A stretch of DNA of 9,645 nt from the NCBI GenBank assembly GCA_021786265.1, contig JAJYNP010000002.1, positions 1 to 9,645 on the forward strand, written 5' to 3'. This stretch comes from Chloroflexota bacterium (GTDB taxonomy: Bacteria; Chloroflexota; Limnocylindria; Limnocylindrales; CSP1-4). Positions 1 to 9,000 of this stretch are shown here, piece by piece. The notes below the pieces were generated by a model that did not search any database, was not told where the DNA came from, and saw nothing but the letters and a program-made list of their open reading frames with translations. The first letter of the stretch is position 1. The number at the start of each line of letters is the position of its first letter. A program made the translations under genes and the position numbers.

Positions 1-3
1 CAC

Positions 4-3000
4 CTACTCCTCGCCGGGCGACCCCGCCGGTGGTTCCCCGGTCTGCGCGGGGCGCAGCCGCCGCCGGCGGCGCACCTCGAGCACCCAGAGCCCCACGCCT
101 GCCAGCACCACCACGCCACCCGCGGCGCCAAGGACGACGGACAGCGGGACGGAGGACGTGACGGCAGGGGTGACCGGCGGTGCACCAGAGGGCGAGGTGA
201 CCGGCGGTGTCGCGATCGGAGTCGCAGGGGGCGAGGTGGCGGGCGGTGTCACGATCGGAGTCGCAGGGGGCGAGGTGGCGGGCCGTGTCGCGATCGGAGT
301 CGCAGGGGGCGAGGTGGCCGGCGGCACGGCGACGGGCGGCACGCCAGAGACGTTGGCCGTCGCCGTGGCGCTCGGGCTGTAGAGCATTGACACCGCTGCG
401 GGGGTGACCGAGGGCGCCTTCCGGCGACGCGCGGTTCGCTCGCCGCCACCTCCCGCGACCATCACCTGGCCGTTGGAGAACCCGGCGATCGCTGCGCCAG
501 CCACCGCCACCGGCAAGGAGCCGGCGGAACGCCACGAACGGCTGCTCTGCGCGAAGACCAACGCCGACCTCGTGGCGTTGCCGTCGCTCTCACCGCCGGC
601 CACCAGCACGCCGATACCCGGGAGTGGCGCGACCATCGGCATTGTCACCGCGCCCGGCATGGCGTCGGTGCGGGTCCAGCGTCCCGTCGCGGGGTCGTAG
701 AGGTCGGCGTCGGCCCCGCCACCCACCACGAGCACGTCGCCGCCTGGCAGCGTGGCCCCTGCGGCCATTGCCCGCGGCTGGTGCATGCTACCGGCCGGCG
801 ACCAAGTCCCGGACGTGGGGTGGTACCGCTCGGTGGTGGCGACGGCGCCTGTCGCGTCCTGGCCGCCGGCCACGAGGACCTGACCATCGGGAAGCGCGAC
901 CAGCGCGCCGAAGGCGTGGGCCGTAGCCATCGAGCCGGTCCTGACGAACCTGCCAGTCGATGGGTCGTAGACCTCCGCAGAGGAAAGCGGAGCGTGCCCG
1001 GTCCCGATCCCCCCCGCCACCAGCACGTCCCCACCCGGGAGCAGGGCCGCAGGCGCGTAGGCCCGGGCGTTGCGGAGGGAGCCGGTCTTGGAGAACCTCC
1101 CGGTCTTCGGGTCGTAGAGCGCCGCCGCACGCAGCGGCTTGCCGGTCGAGCCGATGCCGCCGGCGACGAGGACGTCGCCGTTCTGCAGCACCGACGCGCT
1201 CGCACCGGCCGTGGCGGTCGGGAGCGGCCCCACGGTCGTCCACCGGCCGTCGGCCGGGTCGTACACCTCGGCCGAGGCAACGGGGTGCATCGCGCTGCCG
1301 AACCCGCCGGCGACGAGGACGTCGCCGTTCTGCAGAGTCGCCGACGCCGGGAAGACGCGCGAGCTCACCATCGACGCGCTCAACTTCCAGCTCCCGACCG
1401 GTGGCCCGACGGTGGGCGCAGCCGCGACCGGCGTCGGCGACGTGCGGCCGTTGCTGCTCGACCTTCTCGTCGGCGCGGCGCCGGACGAAGACGGTGTCGT
1501 CGACGAAGATCCCGACGGCGACGTCCTCGGACTTGGGACGAGCACCGCGTCGCCCACGTCCTGCCGTGGCCCCGTAGCCGGGGGCACCGGTGCCGCCGCG
1601 GGTGTGGCCGCGGGTGTGGCCGCGGGTGTGGCCCCGGGTGTGGCCCCCTGGAGGTACGACACGAGCATCGCTCGGTTCGGTGCGGGGGAACGCTGCCCGG
1701 TCGCCTCGCCCTGGCCCTCGCCGGAGCGACGGCTGCGGCCGAGGTGGCGCATCGAGCTCGCCACACTGACCGAGACGCGGCCGTCGTAGGAGAAGGTGAC
1801 GGAGTACCCGTCGGCCTCGAGGGTCACCCCCGAGCCTGTGATGGAGAACCCGGTCTTCTGGAGGGTCGCAGAGAACCCGCTGGTCTGCCACGCGTAGTCA
1901 CATCCGTACGGGAACCCGAAGCTGTCGTAGCAGGTCCTCGTGGCGACCCAGACCGAGACTGTGAGGGCCATCGACCCGGAGATGAACGCGCTGAGCCCGG
2001 AGGTCGACAGCTTGAGCTGCACTGTCGCGCTCAGCTCTCCGCCGACCTTTAGTGACGGTCCGATGCTCACCGATCCTGGCCCGAGCTGGGTGCTCCCTGT
2101 GAACTGGAACTCGAAGTTGAACGGTGACGTCGACGCCTTCAGCACCACCTTGATCGGGCCGATCGACAGGCCGCCGACCGTGATCTTTGTAATTGTCGCT
2201 GTGAATGTGATGCTCGGCGGCGAGAGCCCGATCGAAGCGGAGATGGACGTCTTGACGCTCAACAGTGTCGCCTGGAACGCGAGGCTCAGGCCTGCCGGGT
2301 ACGTTGTCGGGCCGATCGTGGCCCCTGCCGGCGAGATGTACAGCGAGGCGTAGTACACCTTGATGAGTGCCCCCTGCCCAAACGCTGCGAGGGGCTCGAG
2401 CGCCACGTGCGTCGAATTCTTGGTCCCGATGCTGAGCTTCAGCAGGAACGGGTCCAGGTTGAACGCGAAGCTGATCGGCGTGTTCTGCTGGTAGCCGGTC
2501 ACGTCCGCGACAGACGTCGGGAGCGACGTGATGGTGCCCGAGAACCCGATGTTGACGAAGGGAAACACATAGGTGATGCCGCCGGCGAGCGAGGCGCACT
2601 GGATCGTGAGACCTGGAGCGCCGAAGGCTGTGTTCCAGGCTGTTGTTGTGCTGCCGCAGTGGCCAAGGGACAGCGACACGCTGATCCCGGTGTCGGAGAT
2701 CGACAGCTCCCCGGTGAGCTTGTGGTGGGAGGCGCTGCCGAGAGCGCCGGGGGACGGAAGGCGCAATGTGGCCGTGAGCCCCAGACCGAACGACGCGTTC
2801 GACGGGCTGAGGGTGAGCTGGAGGAACCCTGAGTCGAGTGTGAGCTTCGCGCCGCCCGCTGTGAAGAGCTGCACCCCGCTCCCCAGATTGAAGGAGATCT
2901 TGAGCTCGTAGACGTTGCTCGAGAATGTCGCTCTGCCTAGCGCCGCCAGTTCGGTGCCGGCAGATATCCGGATGCCGATCTTCTGGAGTGCCCTGGCGAG

Positions 3001-6000
3001 TGTTGTCGGGACCTTGACGGAGAGGGCGAACGTGAGGCCCTGGGCGAGGTCGACCTTCTGGAGAGCCGGGTCCCCGGTTGTGAACCCTGTGATCTTGCGC
3101 GAGGAGTAGTACAAGTACGCGTGGCTGGCGTCGTTCCCGAGCCAATGGGACAGGTTGGCCTCCGCTCCGATCACGAACGCCCCGCCCGACCTGAACTCGA
3201 GGGCGGCGAGGACGTCGAGGCTCCCGCCCGTCGGCATCGTGACCTCGAGCTTGGCTGTCACCTTCACAGCGAGTGATCCCGCGACGTAGCCGAGCGTCAC
3301 GGTGGGCGCGCTCACGACGATGTGTGTTCCGAGCGCGCTGAAGGAGAGCGCCTCGAGGGTTGCCTTGACTGTGAACGTCTTTGCCGTGAGATCGAAGCAG
3401 CCATCGGCGGCCACGGACTCGGTCTGAGACCCGAGCGTGAGCGCGAGCGAGCCTGTCACCGACAGCCACAGGTCGCCTGCGTTCGAGACGCTGCACCCCC
3501 CGGGCGGTGCGGCGTTGCCGAGCTCGACCGAGTTGACCTTCAGCGTCACCGGACCGGGCGACAGCGTCACGAGCGCCGAGCCGTTCGCCCCAGATGCGGC
3601 GAGCGAGAAGGAGACCGAGCCGGCGGCGTCGGTCACGTTCCCGTCGAACGACGGCGAGAGGGTCACCCCTGTGACGGGGGTCCAAGACTGGTTCGCCGTT
3701 GACTTCACCGCGAGCGACCATGTATCGATCTTCTGGAGCGAACCTGTGACCGAGAGGGACCCGAGTGTGTCGACCGACATCGTCGCGGCGACCGACACGC
3801 CCTTGGTGCCGAGGGAGAACGTCACCGCCGACAGCGTGAACGGCACGCCGGGAAACGGGGTGATGGGCCCGGAGACCGAACCGGTGATCCTGGCTGTGAT
3901 CGGGCTTGTCGCGGCTTTGGTGATCGACCCGGCGAGTGTGATCACCTGGCCGAAGATCGAGAGCTTGCTGACCGTCCCCCTGCCCGTGAGCGTGCCGGCC
4001 TCCTTGCCGGTGCCGATGGTGACTGTGAGGGAGACCGGCGCAGGCTGGGCACCCGGGTCTGGGATGGTGCCGCGGATTGCGAGGCTGAGGGATGTTGTCC
4101 CGTAGGAGAGCACGGCCGATGTGAGCCTGCCTGTGTCCGGCAGGGTGAGGAAGTGGGACGTCGTCTCGCCGAGGTCGAGGGAGAAGGCGGGCGTCGAGCC
4201 GGGCGCGTAGTGGGCCTGGAAGACGACGACCGCCCCCGGCGCGAGGTTCGAGTCCACTTCGCGGAGGATCCCGGCCACCGATGATGTCGGGTGGTAGACC
4301 GCGAAGGCGTTGAAGCCCTTTCCGAGCGCGACCTTTCCGTTTGTCCCGAGTGTCCTTGTGAAGCTTGTGTACGCCGCGACTGTCTTGGTCGCGTAGGCGA
4401 AGACCCCTGAGAGCGGGACTCCGAGGCCCTTGAATGTGACCTTTCCCGAGACGACGAATGCGCCTGCGTCGTCTTGGAAGTCGACGCGGATGCCGGTGCC
4501 GATGGCCGAGATCGTCGCTGTGGCGGCTCCGGCGAGGCTCAGGCTCGAGGCGTTGCCGGTCACCGAGAGCGAGTCGAGGGTGAGGGTGAGGCCGCTCACC
4601 GGGCTGGCCGAGAGCGGGCCGGCTGTGGCGTCGTAGGAGAGGGCGATCTCGCCGGTCTTCAGGTCGATGGAGCCCATGAAGCCCGCGGTAACCCCCGAGC
4701 CTGTTGCTGTCTTCCCGAAGGCAACGGAACCCTGGGCGAAGAGGCTCGGGTCCGTCGGTGAGGTCGACGCCTGGCCCGCGCCGCACGTGGGCGCCTCGCC
4801 GAAGGCGAACGCCACGCACGAGATGCTGACCGACACCCCGCCACCCGGGCTCCAGACCACGAGTGCGGTGCCCGCGCTGTGCCCAGTCGGCCGCTCGCCC
4901 GCCTCGATGTCGTAGGTGACGATCGGCGAGGAGCCGGCCGTTGTGATGGTCACTGTTCCTGCCAACGTCAGGTCGAGGCTCAGCCCTGTGATCGGCTGCC
5001 ATGTCCTGACCGACGCTGCGCTCACACCGAGGGTCCACTTCCCGCTGTGGTAGCTGCCCGCGAGCGAGAGGGTGAACTTCCTTGTGCCGGCGCCCAAGGC
5101 TGCCGTGCCGTTGATCGTGAGGCCGGTTGTCGTCGAGAGTGCCAAGGAGATGCCGCTCAGGACGATCCCCGGCACCGGTGAGTACGAGGCGGCCGCCGGG
5201 AGCGCTGTGAGCGTCACGGAGCCTTTGATCGCACCGTTTGTCCCGGTCGTCAGCGTGAAGGTTCCGTGGAGCGGCGCTCCGAGGAACGGCAGGTTGTCGA
5301 GGGTGAGGGCACCTTTCGCCGCGAACGTCGCACCCGACCTCTCTACAGTGACCGTGAGTGCCACGTAGGGGGAGGCAGCGGGCGGCGCGCGGGGCGCGAC
5401 GTCGACGGTGAGGATCGGAGGTGTGGCCGTGAAGCCGAGAGTGAGCTGATAGCTCGCCGATGTCGCGACCGCCGCGTAGGGGATGCTCGCGCCGGACGCC
5501 GTGAGGCCGCGGCTCGGCGGTCCGAGCGTGCCGGTGGCGCTCGAGCCTTTGTCTGTCATGCCGGTCAGCTCGAAGCAGAGCTTCTCGGTGCCGGACAGCC
5601 TGATCGCACCAATCCTCCATCCGTTCGGCAGCCCGATGGATCCCCCGGTGAGGCAGACGTTCGGCGTGCCGTCGCCCTGCGCGCCCACGATGTACCCGCT
5701 CAACGAGGTGCTTGTGAGCGTCTTGCCGAAGAGGTCGAGCGAGGCTCCGCTGAACGACACCGCGCCTGTCGCGACGCATGTCCCGCTGACCGAGCCGAGC
5801 TTCAGCTCGAGAGAGCCGTCGACTCCCGCCTGACCAACCGAGAGCGAGAGTGCCCGCTCGGATGAGGCGGCCGTCCACACGGCTGTGAACGTCGTTGTCG
5901 CGGTGCACGCCGCGCCCGGGGTGACCGTCAGCTGGGCCGGCGTTGCGAGCGCCTTGAAGTCCCCGCTCGATGTCGGCGTGTACGTGGCGGTGAAGGTGAC

Positions 6001-9000
6001 CGTGGACGTGGGGCGCGGCAGCGAGCATGCCGCGACCGCGGAGGGCCCCGACAACGCCGAGAGCGTGCCGTCGCACGTGTGCGCACTCCCCTCTGCCACC
6101 GTCACAATCCCCGTCGGCGCGACGACCGCCCCGGCAGCCGCGTTGGTCACGGTCACGGAGACGAGGTCTGTGGTCGCGCCTGTCGGGCCGATCGAGATGG
6201 AAGCCGAGGTCGGCGCCGGATCGACCGTCAGGGTCGCCGAGCCCGAGCTCTTGGCGAATGTGCCGCCGGCGTAAGCGTAGTTCGCGGTGATCGTCACTGT
6301 CCGTGCCCCGGGGGGGAGCACCGACGGTGAGATCGTGCAGGTGGCCTCGCCTGTCGCGTCGACCGGCTGGGACCCGCAGGAGGGCACACGAGCGCCATCG
6401 GCGACGAACGCCACGGTGCCCGCGGAGACGCTCGTGCCCGTTGAGGTCACGCTCACCGTCGCGGTGGCTGTGGTTGGGACGCCGTATGTCACCGAGCTGG
6501 CGACTGCGACCTTCGTGGTCGTCGCTTCGCCGCTCACCTTCACGTACCACGCCGCAGACGTCGACGCCGCAGTCAGCGTCCCGGTCTTGGGCGTGTAGGT
6601 GGCGACGACTGTGTCCTCGTTGTCCCCGATCGGCGTGAACGTGCACGAGGACGTGCCCGCGGAGCCGACCACGCTGCCGGCGGTGCCTCCGCATGCGGTA
6701 ATCGGCTGCCCGTCCTCCTTGAAGGCGACCGTGCCTGTGATCGGCTGGTGGCCCGTGGTCGTGGAGACGGTCGCGGTGATCGTGACCGGCACGCCACCGG
6801 CCACTGTGTCGGGGTTGGTCTGGGTCGCTGTCGGGCTGATGGTGACCGAGGTCGGGTCCGGGCCGGTCTTCACCGCTGCCAGTGTCGAGGTGCTCTGGGT
6901 CCAGTCGGTGCAGTCGCCGGTGCTGCCAGTACGGCAGTAGGTGGCCGAGTAGCTGAACGTCGTGATGGTTGTGGGCGCCGTCGCCGAGCACGTCGCGACA
7001 CCCCGGACGACGTCCACGCTCGTGCACCCGGACACCCCTGCGCCAGAGAAGTCGACGGTCCCGCTGATCGGGGGCGCGTATGTCGCGGCGTCGGCGACCG
7101 TCGCCACGAGCGTGACCGGAGCTCCGACGGGAAGCAACGTCCGAGCCGGTGTGAGGGTGAGCGTCGTCCGCGCGGTCGCCTTTCGGATCGTGAAGGTGAG
7201 CGACGCCTGCGCTGCGTTGGTCTGTGCGTCACCGGGGTATGTGGCCTTCACCACCTCGGTTGTGAGTGTCCCTGTCCTTCCCGGGAGGAAGGTGCACGAC
7301 CCGCTGTACTGGCCGAACACTGTGGAGGGGGGCTCGACGGGATTCTGTGTCGCGCCCGTGCAGTCGACGAGCGGCTCGCTTGTCGTCGTCGTTGTGATCG
7401 CGAGCTTGACGCTCGGTGGATGATGGTCGCTCGTGGGAATTGTCTTCACGGTCACTGTGAGCTTGACGGGTTCGCCGAAGACCGGTGCACTGGTCGATGT
7501 CGGCTTCAGGCTCAGGAGGATCAACGGGGTCGTCTTCGTCGCCGCGTATGCCTGCGGGGCGGACGGTCCCGCGGCCGTGTTGTCGCCGGCACCCGCATAT
7601 GTCGCTTGAAACCAGTAGCTCGTCCCCGGGAGCACTCCTGTGAACTGGCAGCTCGCTGTCGCCGGGCCCCCGGCGGCGGCGGCTGACGAGATGCGCGAGC
7701 TTGTCGGGTTTGCGCAGGTGATCGCGATGCGGTTCTCGAGCGCGTTGCTGGAAGCTGTCACGGTGCTCGTCGAGCTATAGTAGAAGGTCACCTCTCCTGT
7801 GCCTGTGCCCGACGCGCCGAGGGAAGTCGCGGCGTAGCCCTTGTTGGTGTCGGCTGTGTAGCCGGCGGGGTAGACGGTCACGGCGAGTGTCAGCGCCGGC
7901 GGGCTCCCGCTCGGTGCGATCGCGACCTTGCCGATCGTGGTCTTGTCCTTCTGCACTGTCGTGATTGTCGTCCCGGCGCTGCTTGCCGCATAGGCGCTGT
8001 TGGCCTCGAACGTGACCGTGAACACCACTGTGGGTCCTCCTGATGCACCGGTCACTGTCGCCACGGTCGCAGGAATCCGGTATTGCGTGCAGGTCGCGCT
8101 GCCCCCGATCACTTGAACGGCTGTGCATGTGTTGATCGATCGACCTGTCACGTCGAAGCTGGCGAAGCCTGTGATCTTCGTGCCTGACGCTGTGACGGTC
8201 GGGGTGAGCGGGCCACCTGTCGCCGCAGTCACCGTCGCGCTGAGGGTGACCGGCTCGCCGAACTGGGGAGGAGTGGTCGAGGTCGTGGCCGTGAGCTGGG
8301 TCGTCGTCGGGTGGAGCGTCCAGTTGAGCCGGACACCGGAGTACAACGGCTCCTTCTGGTCCCCTGTCGTGGTGCATGTCGAGGTGTGGCATGTGTAAAG
8401 GAGGTTCTTCACGATTGTCGAGTTCTGGGTTCCATCGCTCGAACCGCCCCCGCCGCCGCCGCCGCTTGCCCCTGTTGCGGCGGCCGGGCCGAACCCCCCC
8501 CCCCCCCCCCCCCCCCCGGTCCAGCCCGCGCCGCCGCCGCCTCCGCCGCCGCCCGAGTCTGTCGTCCCTCCTGCGCCTGCGCCGCCAGGCCCACCCTCCT
8601 GAGATCTTCCTGTGGAGCCGGATGTCCCCGTGCCGCAGGTCCCGCCGCCGCCGCCACTTCCGCCAAGTCCGCCGCTCGTCTGGCTCGCCCCGCCGCCGCC
8701 AGCTGCAGAGCTCGAGCACAGGCCCTTTGCTTGCCCGTCGCTCCCCGCTGCGCCGGTCTTCCCGGCGCTGCCCCCCGGGGCAGGTGTCGTGTTCGGCCCC
8801 CAACCGCCCGCCCCGCCGCCGCCTCCGGCGACGACCAGCACGCCACCTGTGGACGTCTCGATCCCCGTCCAGCCACCACCCCCGGCGCCGCCTTCGTACC
8901 CGTTCGCACCGTGCGCCCCGCCCGGTGAGCCGCCCAGCCCTCCTGTACGCCCTGCCGGCGGCGAACCGTTCGCACCGTCGATGAGGCCCAACGTCCGTGT

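Larger units (their letters stand above)
1737..5916 (-). other. Long unrecognised beta-strand repeat region
   Basis: About 1390 residues of short alternating beta strands rich in Val, Leu, Ser, Thr and Gly, with very few charged residues. I do not recognise a named domain. Internal repetition is clear. A motif of the form hydrophobic-Tyr-(Tyr/His)-x-Ser, then Gly, then Leu-Ala-Pro-Gly-x-x-x-x-Phe-Gln-Ala recurs in diverged form at about 5560-5665, 4200-4314, 3012-3124 and 2261-2371. Two longer modules, about 4908-5370 and 3592-4040, align along most of their length and share a Trp-x-Pro-(Ile/Val)-Thr-Gly motif. A Cys loop at 1900-1932 closes the region. It could be a beta-solenoid stalk or an elongated beta groove of the lipid-transfer type; neither is established. 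Confidence 0.7.

Noticed and set aside
7..150. Sortase (LPXTG) cell-wall anchor at the C terminus
   Set aside because: A hydrophobic helix and Arg tail are present, but no LPXTG-like motif precedes them.
203..319. A CRISPR array at the 39-bp repeats
   Set aside because: The units are contiguous with no unique spacers, and they encode an in-frame Pro/Thr-rich stalk.
781..2052. A 423-codon open frame on the plus strand, opposite the Kelch and linker regions
   Set aside because: Arg/Gly/Ala-rich composition, no domain, and it lies fully antisense to a region with clear Kelch repeats. A GC-rich shadow.
1898..7027. A 1709-codon open frame on the same strand, overlapping the giant gene
   Set aside because: Its translation is dominated by Arg, His, Gly and Asp with no domain signature and no export signal, while the other frame carries recognisable Ig-like repeats. 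Long stop-free shadow frames are expected in very GC-rich genes. Its length (5.1 kb) is unusual, but I see no evidence that it is translated.
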